NCBI RefSeq assembly: GCF_016097555.1
Contig: NW_024533068.1
Coordinates: 34,803-98,802 of the forward strand
Length of the DNA stretch: 64,000 nt
Direction: 5' to 3'
Source: Gigantopelta aegis
Taxonomy: Eukaryota; Mollusca; Gastropoda; Neomphalida; Peltospiridae
Position numbers and translations under genes: made by a program. Below the pieces are notes generated by a model, which was not told the DNA's origin, ran no database searches, and saw nothing but the letters and a program-made list of their open reading frames with translations. Shown piece by piece: positions 11,501 through 24,742 of this stretch; position 1 is the first letter of the stretch; every line of letters starts with the position of its first letter.

Positions 11501-14410
11501 CATTCTATGTAGGACATGAGCCTATAGTAAGTAAATTCATAATGTGATATTATAATTGATATCCTTTTTAGTAGTATTGGGCTAAGCCTAAAATGATAGT
11601 AGTACAAGAATAAGTATAAAAACAGAGTGTGAGAATGAAATTTATAGATGAGTCTTATGTAGTAATTGAAGGTTTAAGTTGAAATTTCTTATAGGAATGT
11701 TCGTCAATGGACACCATTGGATTGGCTGCTTCTGATAAAGGCGAGATTGAAATTGGTTCATTTATTCATTGATGCAGAATGCTGATATTGACCCCAAGGA
11801 TATTGCTAGTGTAAGTGGGTGGAGCACCATATTATGACCCTAGTTATCTTAATAATAAATATCATAGGTACCTCCCCTTCAATTAGCTTTGTCAACAAGG
11901 TCATTTAAAAGTTGCTAAACTCCCATGGAAAATGGGGCCAAAGCGCTCTATACGTAATGCAAGTGAATTAAATGCTTCTCGATATTGCTGTGGAAAAATG
12001 GAAACATTTTGTATTCATATTTAAATTAATATATTTATTAATAATTTTAGGGACGTTGCTATGATGATAATAAACGTCCCTCAATGGCAATCGCTCTACG
12101 TAATGTTACTCCATATCCAAATGGCAAGTTTACCACGCCCATGAGAGTATCATTAAACAAATGCCAAGTATGATGAACCACACCCATGTTTTGTTGATAA
12201 CCACACCCCTTAATTAGGTGTTGCAGAGGAAGTCTTAATCGATGTACTACTACTAATGAAGATGAAGCAACAATAGATAGTGCGCTTTTAAAATGAATAT
12301 TTAATTATGAATTTTGGAAGATTTCCGGGAACCTCCACGTCATCATATATTGTAAGTATATATCCATTTTATAATATCACGTATCCAGTTTAGATTAAAT
12401 CATATATCCATTTTGGATAAATCGGTATATCCATTTTATATTGTCATTTTATTGTTTTTTATGTATCTGCATTATTAATTCAGTTCACTGATATACAGCC
12501 AGTATTGCTGTATTGACGATGAAAAAAACTGTTATTCTTGAACCTATTGATGCTGAACATACTGGATTTCAGACAAGTTGGGGGACCAGTAGGTACTTCA
12601 TCAAAATACCACACCTTCAAATATTGGTAAAAGAGAGAGAAATAATTTTATTGTATTATTTTTAGTTTTTATAACCCTGGCACGTTCAAAGAGTCAAGAG
12701 TTGTTAAGGCATCCATTAATAGCTAGTCTCCTAACTTATAATGGCTCAGTTATGGTCAATGGATTTATTTTTGCAAATGTTTTAATTCAATTTTATATTT
12801 GTGATATTTTTGACCTCCCTTTGCTTTGACTGTCCTCTCTCCTACACCACGGACTTGTAAGTGATGTCACTATGATGTCATATGAATGTTGTTTGTAATA
12901 GGTATAAGTGTTTTTAGTGGTGCCAATGAAACTGACTGTACTGCCGGTAATAGTCATGTTGGACTATATTAAGTAATAATGTGATTCTATTTATAAATCA
13001 TTGATTTAGTGTGTTATCATTTGATAGTCATATGTATGTCTTGTGTAATCATGTGATATAGTGTGATAGTCTAATGACTTTTGTTTTTCAGAAAACAGTC
13101 GAGCTAATCAAATATATGTCCCATTGGAGCAACTATTGTCATTTTATTTGCTGCTATTAAATTGACGTTTGAATTCTTTCAATTTGTCAAGTTTCGTCTC
13201 AACTATTTTCTGGATTGGGTGAATTATTTGGAAATATGTCTCTTTGTGTTTTCCATCTTGTTTGCTGCCATTATTCCATTTTTTTCACTGATTGTTTTTT
13301 GTCCTAAAAACTTCAATGGCAGTTAGGAGCTATTGCTGTCTTCCTTAGTTGGATGGTGATTTGGTTATCATTATACGTAAATTTCCAGTAACTGGTATAT
13401 ACGTTTGTAATGTTCATGAACCTTTTCTACATCTTCTTGAAGTTGGCCTTTCTTGCTGTTCTTTTAATATTAGCATTTGGTTTGTCATTTTATATGGTGT
13501 TCTATAATCCAATGAACATCGTATTAAATATAGTATGTCCATTTCTCTGTTTATTCATCTATTTACCTATTCATCTATCCATTATAAGCGTAGACCATTC
13601 CAGGATCCTGGACGTAGTCTAATCAAGACAATGACAATGACCACAGGAGATTTGAATTCGATAGTTTTATTCGACAAACTGGAGAGAATGCTAATGTCCC
13701 CTGATATCCAGTTTCCTGTGGTCTCGTACATTTTGTGGTATTGTTCCTCATTTTGATGCCAATTTTACTCACCAATCTATTGGTAAGCTAGTGTGTTGAC
13801 CACACCACTGACTCCACCCATAGGTTGGTTTAGCTGTTGATGATATTAAAGGTATACAGGATCTGCTTCTATTAATCGATTGGCCCTCAGGGTAAGGGGT
13901 GTGGTTTTGAATGAGTATTTTTTTATTTGATATAATAGGCTGAATTAACTCTTTCAGTCGAAGAGTATATCCCTGCTAGATTACGTCGTCGGTTATTTAT
14001 CGGAAGACGTGTGATGTATCCTAATCGGCAGTCAGGTTTTGTTGAATATATCCGTTACAATCTCTTAGGATTGTTTCCGTTTTGATTCTGTTGAGAACAT
14101 AAAGAGTGCCTTAAATCCACAACCAGTATGTTAACAATGACATCATATGACATCATGACCTTATGATATATTAGGAACCCATTGAAGAGGTCCAGGATCA
14201 AATCGTCATTTATCTGAACAAGTTGATGAATTACGTCGTACATTGGAACACGTTAGTGAACAAAATGAACGTCTTGCTCAACTGATAACAGCTATTGCTG
14301 AAAATCAAGGAATGGCCTTAGAGCCTACAATGTCAGTACATTCACTATCAGTGGATCCTGACCGTACTGCTCGAGATCGTAGTGTATCTGTCCCTCTTAG
14401 CGAGATGTAA
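8554..14410 (+). CDS. Ankyrin-repeat TRPA-type cation channel
   Basis: This is a transient receptor potential channel of the ankyrin (TRPA) type, a plasma-membrane cation channel. The first exon reads MAEPGGDRTHLVEDEGG. Ankyrin repeats follow: DSYGFTAMHYAARFNRVK (about 8915-8965), GLTPLHYAARYI (about 9860), GLTPLHLACSRGNRAAVEAL (about 10020-10085), LHYACS (about 10570), NTPLHIACEKGTLEAI (about 10975-11025) and several degenerate ones to about 12300. The pre-S1 part ELLRHPLIASLL (about 12692-12725) matches TRPA. Membrane segments run 12770-13790, with GAIAVFLSWMVIW near 13327-13365 and AFGLSFYMVFYNP near 13475-13515; the pore loop TGDLN is near 13641. The C-terminus has LTNLLVGLAVDDI and a leucine-heptad coiled coil near 14205-14330, ending LSEM and TAA at 14408-14410. 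At least 15 short introns are present. The intron at 9005-9830 is long and AT-rich. Confidence 0.88.
9005..9830 (+). other. Long AT-rich intron of the TRPA-type gene
   Basis: Between the first ankyrin exon and the next recognisable one, the sequence is AT-rich with a TA microsatellite near 9036-9050 and no exon that I can support. Confidence 0.5.
11380..11640 (+). repeat. Degenerate repeat within TRPA introns
   Basis: Words close to ATGAGTC, AAGTACT and AGGAATGA, followed by CCTTAAGT, recur about every 55-65 bases. The copies are poorly conserved. Confidence 0.4.
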
Positions 14411-14564
14411 TGTCATGTGATAGTCCATGACATACTATATACCTACTGAATTAGTGACACTATGTTTTTTTTATTAGACCCACACCCCTTTTAGCTCATT
14501 TGTTTTGCCCCTATATTTGCTGGAATAATAACATTTTAATTAAAATGGTCTTTAGTAATAAGTA

Positions 14565-17500
14565 TTATTTACATTGAATACAAATATCATATTGTTGATC
14601 TAGTCCCAGATAACAGTCACTGATAACATATAATGTATAGATCACGTGACATGGATAGGGCGGGGCACAAACAGATATTACTCCGAGTTGAGTAATGTAT
14701 TGCTCCTAATCTCTTCATAGCAATAAGTCTTTAGTATCAACTTCACCAAGTACTAACCACCATCCTTCATCTTTAGTCTTAGGAAATCTTGGAGCATAAA
14801 TATGACGATGAGATGACTAGAGACAATAAGAATATTAATGGAATGACACCCTCTATGTTGAAGACAAGTGTCCTCAATATAGAGTTGTATAATACACTAA
14901 AGTATTAGTATGGGACTAGAACAAGTGTCCTCAATATAGAAGTTGTATAATACACTAAAGTATTAGTATGGGACTAGAACAAGTGTCCTCAATATAGAAG
15001 TTATATAATACACTAAGTATTAGTATGGGACTAGAACAAGTGTCCTCAATATAGAGGTTGTATAATACACTAAAGTATTAGTATGGGACTAGAAGACACT
15101 TCTACACTAAGGGCAGTTTAATGTCCAGTAATTAAGGAGTAGTTATATTTAAACCATATCATACTTGACTACCTTTCTCTCAAGAGATGTTCTTTTAATA
15201 ACTACTTCTAACACACATTCCTTGTCACATGGTACCACTATACTTCCATTTTCTACTGGTAGGGATATGCCCTCCTCGTTATCCTCTGATTGACTCTTTA
15301 ACGACCATGATATATTTAATAATGGAAGACAATTTAATACAGTTTTAATCTACGGGAAACCTTAAAAATAATATTGATAATATGATAATAATTACTTGTG
15401 TAATTTGCTCTGATGACAGGGGTCTGGTTTAATGCATTATCAGAAATCTCTTATCTTTCTCTTGAACAATACATAATTCTGGAAGACAAGATAACTGTCT
15501 AATACCCTGCCCTCTTTATTAAACTTTTGTTCCTATATTAAACATTAAAATAATCGAAATATATTATAATAACCACACCTACCTTATTAATGCATTATTG
15601 AGTGTATTAAGATGTTCTACTTCCATATATGGTAATGTCAATATTGATGAATCATAATACCACAATCCTTGTACACACATCTGTACTAGAAACATTACAT
15701 ACAAAGTACATTGTAACCAACCCTCATTGGCTGATATATCAACCAAAGCCTATGTTGTGAAATGATTAATTAATTGAGGGTGGTATGGTGTTTATACCTG
15801 AAGTATTCTAAGAGCTTGATCTAAGATTGATTTAGTATCAGTGATATAATCAGCAATTGGTAAGGAGACGTGAGAAAAGTGAGCTTGAAATAACAGGAAT
15901 GTTTTAGTATGAGGGTTGCTATAACTTTGAGGATCTACTGGTAGTCGGAGATGAGTTGCTAAGGTACTGGATGGAGAATAATGTATTGATGATGTTTTCT
16001 TGTCAAACCTGTTTAACTTGTCTTCATTATGACGTACTGGTAATTCATCATACTCAGATGACTCCTATAATTATAGTGTTAATTAATTTTCTATTAATAG
16101 GGAAGGGTACTTACACTGACTAATACTAATATCTCCTCTAATTTGCTGTTTTGATTAAGCTTCTCATGAAATAATTTTATTGTTTTATGATGTAAATAAT
16201 AATATGAAGCAATACATCCTAATACTTCAGGTCTAATAGTACGATCATCCTAGAACATAATAGAAAAATATACAATTCTAAAAATATTATAATAATATCT
16301 ATTGTTCTACTGGTACATATAAAATAATAAATCCTTTGTCCAAGTCCAAGGGGAGGGCAAGACTCTGGCAAGAGGGGGCAAATGTCCCCTCCCCCCCCAA
16401 ACGAAACCCTGGACCTATATTCTTGTTAATATATCATTTTTATATCTACAATATATTTTTTAAAAATTTAGAATTTTTTATATAACTTTCTAATGTAATA
16501 ATTATGAGCTATAGCTGACCTCTTCTAGATTAATACAGTAAGACTCGTTAAGTTCTTGAAGGGCGTGGTCAACTGTATTGGTGAGAAATTTATTAACATG
16601 ATTTCCACTGGCGTCTTCTAATTGATAATAACTGTGGGCAGGAATGAGGGCGGAGTCAATTAATATCATTATGTAACTATTGTATTATCATATATTAGAC
16701 AGACATTAATTATAATAATATTGTACTAATTACCTGGGGTTTATAATAATATTGTACTAATTACCTGGGGTTTATAATAATATTGTACTAATTACCTGGG
16801 GATTATAATAATATTGTACTAATTACCTGGTGATTATAATAATATTGTAATAATTACCTGGGGTTTCTCAGTAATCTTCTAAAAAAATAAGTCCATGTCA
16901 CATAATCTAATGCGTCTTGTTTAGAAGTAATTGTTCCAGCAACAATCTCAGCATTTAAATGATCAGAAAGCACAGCTAAAAGACTAAGTCACATGACAAT
17001 AACACCAATGTCACATGATATATCATGTGACTTACTTGCTTTCAACAGGAAAAGGCTCATAAAGAAACTTCTTGTAAAATCTTTCTTAATATCTTGTACA
17101 AATATGACAGCCACCCCAAAGTCATCATACTGAGGTCTTAAGACATATATAAAACATTAGGGACAATTGTTAAATCTTACCTTCCTGCACGACCCATCAT
17201 TTGAAGGACATCGGTGATAGGATAATCAACATAGCGACAAGTTTTGCCATCATAATACTCTGTTCCTTTAACAATAACAAGGTGGGCGGGGAAATTAACT
17301 CCCCAAGCTAATGTAGCCGTTGCTATGAGGATCTATACATAGCAACCAGTGACAATATAGAAATATAATACATTATTACTGACTTGGATTTTCTGATTTA
17401 CAAAGAGTTCTTCAACGATTTTTCTGTCTTTCTCATGAAGTCCTGCATGATGGAGACCAATACCAAATGATAGAGAGAACCTGAGGTTAGTATCTTGAAT

Positions 17501-20500
17501 ACGAGTGAGGAGAGGATCCAACTGAAAGGAGAGATAGATAAATAAGAGGTTGAGAGAGAGAGAGAGAGACAGAGAGACAGAGAGAGAGACAGAGAGAGAG
17601 AGACAGATTGACAGAGACAAAGTTCCTTACTTCTTTTTCATCCATATGAAGCCACTCTTTAGAATTATATTCCGTTGCAACATATGACACAAGGTCAAAA
17701 GCTGTTAAACGAGTTTGACGACGAGATGACACAAAAATCAAAACAGGTTTATTAGGAGAATGTGTCTTTATAGCAGCATAAGCTGGTTTTTTCATAGTTG
17801 CCATACGAGGACAATAATGTTTACCAGGGAATCCATTAATATGAACTTCTAATTGGACAGGACGTACAGCAGGATGGAAATTGAACAGTCCACCAGATCC
17901 TATACCAAGCCACGCCCCTAAATCACCAGCATTAGCCAGTGCTGTTGACAATCCTATAATTCTTACAGCATTGTTTGTATGTGAGCTGATAAAATTAGTT
18001 CGTGAGACAATCACTTCGAGAACAGGTCCTCGTTCGTCACCCAATAAATGAATCTCATCAATAACAAGTAACCTCATTGCCTGAAAGATAAGTAAGTTAA
18101 ATGGATACATAATTCAATTAAATAGACATATGTTTATTAAATGGATACATAATTCAATTAAATAGACACATATGTTTATTAAATGGATGCATATAAAATT
18201 AAATAGATGTATAGTATAACTGACTTGTACATAAGCTCTATTTTGCCAACTTCGACTAATACCGTCCCATTTCTCAGGAGTAGTTACTATGACATCAGCT
18301 TTTTCTATACTACGTATATCAGGAGCTGTATCACCAGTTAATTCAATAACACTATGGATGTATAAATAAATAATGGATACATAAATTAGTAAATAAATGC
18401 AAAATAAATTTTAATGGATACATATGTCTAGTGATAGATGCACACATTAATTTTAATGGATGATATTATTACCGTCGTCCTAATTTCCGTTCAAATCTCA
18501 CAGTCCAATCATCAATTCTTTCTCTAACTAATGCTTTTAATGGAGCAATATAAATACATTTCCCACGAGGGTAGTGCTCAAAAACACGGAACATTGCCAA
18601 TTCAGCAGCTATTGTTTTACCACTACCTGTAAATGGATTGATAGATACAAAATGGACAGATAGATATAGCAATGGACATTACCTGTAGGAGCTCCCAATA
18701 GAACATTGGTATCTGTGTGATAAAGAGTATGAAATAATTGAGTTTGTATGGGGTTAAAATATGGGAACTTGAAGAGGACTTCGTATTGTGGTCTCTTTAG
18801 AGCTGATATAGGAAGAGGGTGGAGATCTAGGAGTTTGGTGTGAGGTGGGTGGAGCTCTGGCAAGATAAGATGCTTAAATGAGATAGCAATGACTGCCTCA
18901 GCTTCAAGCCAACGATCTGAGATCATTCTAATGAGATATTGAGGTGGGAGTGGCTCAAAAATTGGTATAGTGAAGATCAAATCTTGTGACTCTTTTTTAA
19001 GTACTTGTTTTTGTTGTAACAGGAAATATTCCGAGTGATAAATATGTTCATTTTCAGCATCTTCAACCCACACCCACCATGGTTCACAGCTGTTGCCATG
19101 GATACGGGTGTCCCATTTCGAAATCAGGTGTCACAGTTAGACGTACTCTGAGAACAGTGCGTGTTATGGTTGAATAGTTGCGTCTAGTGACAATGCAGGA
19201 AATGCCTCTACCAACCTCTTGACTTTCTCTTCCCATCCTCACATGATGTATCATGTGACCTGTATATAAAGATCATATGATTGTCAAGTGATATGACATC
19301 ATACCTATATCATCTGCTTCCATATCCTTCATACTTTGCAATGTTATCTTTCTCATTTCTAATTTCTCTAAAATTTCAAACGAGAGATGTTTGAACTGTT
19401 TCAATGGATGTTCAAAGCTCCATTGTTGAAGATCAATACTCTTACTAAATGTCAGTAACTTATATGATATTGCAGGCCACCTTTCTTAAGAGCTATTTCA
19501 AATAATCCTCTCATTATACGACTTGAATTTTGTGAAGTGTAAGCTAAATCTGACACAAGAGAGAAACTTTCAACATTGCCTCGAGAAATATATGTTTGAA
19601 GTAAAATATTGACTTTGCCATGAGTATTTTCAACACCTCCTTTTACTGGTAAATAACAGTCTCCTTTAAGATGCGAGTCAAGTTCGGATAACTCATCGTC
19701 ACGTACTTTAATCTGCTCAAATTCATGTGATTGTGCTACCATGGCAACGATATCACCCTCTGTCATTTGAGATTTAAATAAACCATTGAAAGTCTAAGAA
19801 ACCAAAGAAGTATATTTTAATATAAAGTGGGTGTGGCTTACCTCAATGGTAGCATGCTTTATATAAAAGTTAGAAGCTATTCTACCAACATCAGTTGAGC
19901 TTAAAGATCCAGTTCTCTCAACATAACGAATCATTCTTGCCTTATCAAGACTTTTGGCCGCATTGACAATAATCCCTCTTTGATAATTTTCAAGAGTTGG
20001 ATCCAACTAAATGGATAAATAAAAAGTAAAATGGATGAATACTAAACAACACATTACTTCTTTGTCATGGTAGTTAATACCATAAGCTAATGAATTTCGA
20101 TGTATTCTGATATGAAGATAAGTATATGTCAGCCATTGGGTAGCCTCCTCAATATTAGAAACAGTCCCTAATGAGATCTAAAGGGTTAAATATTAAAATG
20201 CTACATTCTCAATCAGGAACATACCTCAGCATTCAAGCAATCTGCTAAACTTCCTAAAAGTTGACTTTCTATTGGTTGTTGTCGTGTTAACAATGATATA
20301 TAATGTGACAGTTTGTCATGTGCTGTTATGATAGTTCCCTCCCCAAATGTATCAAATTGAGGACGACCAGCACGACCAAATATTTGAAGGACATCTAATA
20401 TACCCAAATCAACAAAGGAGCCTTTTTTAGCATCATAGATTTGAGTTCCTAAAACAAATATATATAATATCTTATAAATCTATGATCATTGGGCTAATGG

Positions 20501-23500
20501 TTATTTTGTAGGTCTAATGGCAATAATGAAGACATTATAGCAGGAATTAATGGATGAAAAATAAAGTAAGAGACATTAAATGAGGAGGAATTAAAACATT
20601 CCTCCTCATTTAATTTCTCCTTTAATTTCTCATTGTGTTATTTAAAAATTTTACATAGGTCTAATGATACACATGTCTAACAGTACATAGGTTTAATGGT
20701 ACATAGGTTTAAGTGGTACATAGGTCTAATGGTACATAGGTCTAATGGTACATAGGTTTAATGGTACATAGATCTAATGGTACATAGGTCTAATGGTACA
20801 TAGGTTTAATGGTACATAGGTCTAATGGTACATACCTAATGGTACAACAGTCTAATGGAGCAGGTTTAATTGTACTAGATCTAATGGTACATGTTGTCTA
20901 ATGGTACATAGGTTTAACTTTAATAGGTCTAATGAACATAGGTCTATGGTTCATAGGTCTAAGATTACATAGGTTTCTGGTACATAGGTCTAATGGTACA
21001 TAGGTTTAATGATACATATGTTAATACTTGAAATAACAGCATGAGGTAAATTGACTCCCAAGCTAATGTTGCTGTACAAACAGTACTTTAATAAGTCCAT
21101 CAGAAATATTTCTCGACAAGATTACGATAGTAATACCAGCATGAGTACACCAAATCCATGAGGAAAGAGATCTCTAAGTGCTTATATCCAGACTACGCAC
21201 CTATATAATATACTATAGTAAGTAAACAAGAAGATATGAAATATATACTTGTTTCTCAGCTTGTCCTAATGCTGGAGACTGTTCTGGAGCAATCAAGTCA
21301 CCTTCTCCTTTAGAAGCTGCCATTTCTTTCAGAGCAATAGCAGTTCTTACAGTAGCATTACGAGCATGTACAAAAACCATTACCTATTAATGGTATATTA
21401 TATTACTAGTACAATACTACTATTATACTAATACAATACTAATACAATATTAATACTAGTACAATACTATACTAATACAATACTAATACAATACTAATAC
21501 AATACTACTAATATAGTAATACAATACTAATACAATACTAATACAATACTAATGTTATACTAATACAATACTAATACAATACTAATACAATACTAATACA
21601 ATACTACTAATATAGTAATACAATACTAATACAATACTAATACAATACTAATGTTATACTAATACAATACTAATACAATACTAATACAATACTAATACAA
21701 TACTAATACAATACTAGTAAAATCAGTACAATATTACCTGATATCCACTACGTATATTGTTTAATACTTTATTATAACATATTCGATCCATATCACGTAA
21801 TTGATGTAGAATATTGGGAGTTTTAACTCCAATAAAAGTCTGTGATAAAGGGACAGGACGAAATCTCCCATCAAAATAGAAGAGTCCCTTATAAGGATTA
21901 ACACGTAGAAAACGAGCAACATCAACATAATTTGGTAAAGTAGCTGACAAGCCAACAATACGAATTAATTTTTGACTAGACTCCACCTATAAAACAGCTA
22001 TAAATATAATTAACATTAACCACACCTCTTCATTAACCTGGCGTAATGTGCGAGCTACAAGACACTCAATAACTGCCCCTCTATCTTCATGAAGTAAATG
22101 AACTTCATCAATAATTAAGAGACGAACTAATTGAGAGAGAGCAACATCACCAGTTGCTTTTCTTGTCACAACATCCCATTTTTCAGGTGTGGTAACTATC
22201 ATCTATAATTAAGAGGTGTGGCTAAGATAATAATAAGGGGTGTGGCTAACCTGAGAAGTGTGTATTTCCTGCTTTGTTAATTGTATATCTCCAGTTAATT
22301 CTCTTACAGTAATACCGAGTGGAGCTAATCTATAACTAAAATTACGTACCATTTCAGCAGCTAACGCTTTCATAGGAGCAACATATATGACCTAATAATA
22401 ACACCTGTAATAGTGGGCGTGGCTTAGCATTGTAGTTACCTTAAACTCAGACGTTTTAATGACTCCAGCCTCAATATTATTGGAGATTTCTCTTAAAATA
22501 GTTAGTAATGCTATATTAGTTTTTACCAGCTCCAGTTGGTGCAGATATTAAGAGGTTTTCATTGGTATAAAAGGGCAGTGTCAAATACAGCTGACTGAAT
22601 TGTGTTTAATGACTTAATCCCTTGAAATGCCATCTAATTAAATATTATTAATTATAATTATAGGATTCTCTACTTACTTTGACAATTTCATCAAGTTCTT
22701 TAACAAGTACTTTATCAGCAACATTAGGTGGAGCTGTGCTTGAGTGAGGGACACATATCTCTTCAAAATAGTCTGTGTTCTTTCTTGTGGCATTTTCTGG
22801 CAAACCTACCTGTTATTATATTATAATATGTAAACTTTTTGTAATACACACACACACCACACACACACACACACACATACACACATACATATATATATAT
22901 GACCTGTTTTCCTGAAATGAAAGCTGATGAAAGTTGAGCTTTAGCCAAAGTGTCATAGACATTAGGATATTGTTGAGTGGAATCACTAGATGAGCGAACA
23001 TTGGAGGTCAATACTGGACGACATGCTGCCTCTTCTAATTCTATTTCTCTATACAATAATGTAATAATGTAATTAACTTATGTTGTTAAGATATCATAAT
23101 ATACCTAGCTATTCGTAAAATAGACGGATCATATCCTTGAGATTTCAAATGTGTTATATGATCTGTATCTTGTTCTTTTTCAAGTTTAATTTTCAATTTC
23201 TTTTCTTTTTTTTCTTCTCGTTTCAACTTCTTCAACAAATCCTTTTCATCCTCAGACTAAGAGAGAGAACAATACAGCTGCTGGACCTTAACAAACCACT
23301 AACCATTATTGTTACTTGACTACCTACTACAGGATGTTGATGAGGAAGTTTACTAGTACCTGTATCAATGTACTTATATGTAATATAATATATTAAATTA
23401 ATATGTTATTCACCTGTTGTCACATGACTTTTTGTCTTAGTCACATGACTTGATATATGAGTAGGTGGGTCACTTAAAATAGTATCAACAATAGTTGCTT

Positions 23501-24474
23501 TGTTTGTTATTAGTTCTTGAACAAAATCTAAATTGGAAAACCCAAGTAGTTCAGCAATCTAATACCAGAAAAAAATAATTTCATGCTTATAATTAGAATT
23601 ATAATACTTACACCACTTTCGATGGCTGCTCCTTCAATATCAGATACTAATAAATCAAATAATTGATGATAAAGCTGTTCCCATGGCAACTCGGACATGC
23701 ACTTTTTGCATTGTGTCTCCAACCATTTGTAGCTATATTTATTAGAGTCATGTGACTTCTTTGGTTTAGCCACATGACTAGTCACTTGACGATCATGTGA
23801 TTCAGTTAATCCAGTAAGAAGCGTTTTACTGATAATGTCATGTTTTGACTTGACTTCTTCTTCATCAGAAGAGAGAGAATCACGAGCTGAAGTGAAAGCA
23901 TCAGTCTTTTCAAGAAAGTTAGAATTATATTTGAAGAAAATTTTACTGCCAAACTCTACAATTTCTGCTACAGAATTATTTTCTGCAATTTCTTGACTTG
24001 TTTCTGGTAAAATGGAAGTAATTCTTTTTACCAGATCACAAGCTTTCATTGCAACTGATGCTGGATAAGGTCCAAATGTTTTTACGAATTGTTTCTCCAT
24101 GACTTTACACACAGTCTGGTGAATTGATAAAGAGATTATAAAGGAACACAGTGGCTGAGTCTACGGCAGCCTTATCTTCATCTCCAATAAGATCTTTGGC
24201 AGTCTGTACAAACTCTTTTAATACTGATTGTAACTATGTTAATGAGAAGATATAATTGTTAATGTAGTAATGATAATGATTTCAAATGTACTTTAGTAAT
24301 ATCACCCGGCTTGCATTGTTTTAGAATACCATCTGATATGTTAGACCACGTCTTTTTGTCTTGAGGTAAAGTTCTCTTTTTATGAGCTAGCAATGCCTCT
24401 TCATCAATATCTGATTGAAATACATCATTAAACAGTCTTAATGACTTAGTAAGTCGAGGTGGATCGTCTGCCAT
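14565..24474 (-). CDS. ASCC3: Activating signal cointegrator 1 complex subunit 3, double Ski2-like helicase
   Basis: ASCC3 is the 3'-5' helicase of the ASC-1 complex. It unwinds alkylated DNA for ALKBH3 repair and splits collided ribosomes. Start [19 protein letters not shown] at 24474. Cassette 1: Walker [10 protein letters not shown] (about 22515-22545), [31 protein letters not shown] (about 22075-22110), GLSATLPNY (about 21930-21955) and [12 protein letters not shown] (about 20350-20385), followed by a Sec63-like block (19450-20410). Cassette 2: [13 protein letters not shown] split by an intron (18600-18700), [18 protein letters not shown] (about 18010-18065), [21 protein letters not shown] and QMMGRAGR (about 17180-17205), and a second Sec63 block down to the C-terminal [12 protein letters not shown] (about 14740-14775) and [10 protein letters not shown]. 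The stop is TAA at 14565-14567. Both helicase cassettes and both ATPase motifs are present, so the full length of about 2,100-2,200 residues is likely. Helicase-C of cassette 1 (about 21040-21200) is badly frameshifted. Confidence 0.95.
14866..15092. repeat. Tandem repeat, 57-59 bp unit, four near-identical copies
   Basis: Copies begin at about 14868, 14925, 14984 and 15042, each opening GTGTCCTCAATATAGA and closing AGTATTAGTATGGGACTAGA. Copies differ by one or two bases or small indels. The array lies in an intron near the 3' end of ASCC3, close to the convergent TRPA 3' end. Confidence 0.92.
16711..16866 (-). repeat. 31-bp tandem repeat that copies a splice donor in ASCC3
   Basis: Five copies of a 31-bp unit sit at the 5' end of an ASCC3 intron. 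On the coding strand each unit contains CCAGGTAATTA, the same bases as the end of the exon (CCCCAG) and the donor (GTAATTA). The real exon end is near 16861, after RNP-coding sequence. The repeat therefore carries up to four extra donor-like sites. Confidence 0.85.
17544..17612 (-). repeat. GA/CT microsatellite in an ASCC3 intron
   Basis: A run of AGAG and AGAC units lies in the intron between the cassette-2 exons. On the coding strand it forms a long CT-rich tract. Confidence 0.85.
18105..18205 (-). repeat. Short tandem repeat in an ASCC3 intron
   Basis: A unit near TTAAATGGATACATAATTCA, of about 46-48 bases, is present about 2.5 times between two cassette-2 exons. Related ATGGATACAT words recur to 18430. 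Confidence 0.7.
20645..21020 (-). repeat. 16-bp tandem repeat in an ASCC3 intron
   Basis: About 20 copies of TACATAGGTCTAATGG, alternating with a version carrying TTT in place of TCT. The array degrades at both ends. It separates the exon with [14 protein letters not shown] from the disrupted helicase-C exon. Confidence 0.92.
21409..21722 (-). repeat. 11-bp tandem repeat in an ASCC3 intron
   Basis: About 27 copies of ACTAATACAAT with interspersed ACTACTAATATAGT variants. A longer unit of about 100 bases is repeated twice inside the array. Confidence 0.92.
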
Positions 24475-24510
24475 GACTATTGCACCATTAGTTAGCCACA
24501 CCCATCTAAT

Positions 24511-24742
24511 ATGGTTAAATTATTAACTACAAAATCTTGTGTAAAAGTAGCTGGACATCAATATGTGAGTCTTTTATTACTATTAGAAAATCCACATTCA
24601 GGACTTGATTTTTGATGAGTCAGATAATTCAGACAATATTCTAGACTACATTTGTGAAGGGTATACACCTATAATCCTGTTATTTGACAAGATCAAACAT
24701 ATTGTAACAAATAACGTTTATGACATCAATTGTTGTGTTTAA
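24511..24742 (+). pseudogene. Decayed copy of HDHD3 exon 1 beside the ASCC3 start, with a downstream open frame
   Basis: The exon at 24511-24564 reads MVKLLTTKSCVKVAGHQY, a shortened version of the HDHD3 first exon at 31660 (MAKLLTIDVTN then CIKVAGSVGHQY). The 24 bases before the ATG match those before the other two copies. A GTGAGTCTTTTATTA donor follows as in HDHD3, but the next AG comes after only 22 bases. If spliced there, an open frame of 51 codons follows (KIHIQDLIFDESDNSDNILD onward) to TAA at 24740-24742. A 22-base intron is too short to be credible, so I regard it as a broken copy, possibly still driven by the promoter it shares with ASCC3. Confidence 0.5.

Noticed and set aside
20645-21722. 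Repeat arrays as CRISPR
   Set aside because: Units are contiguous with no unique spacers, and the setting is introns of an animal gene.
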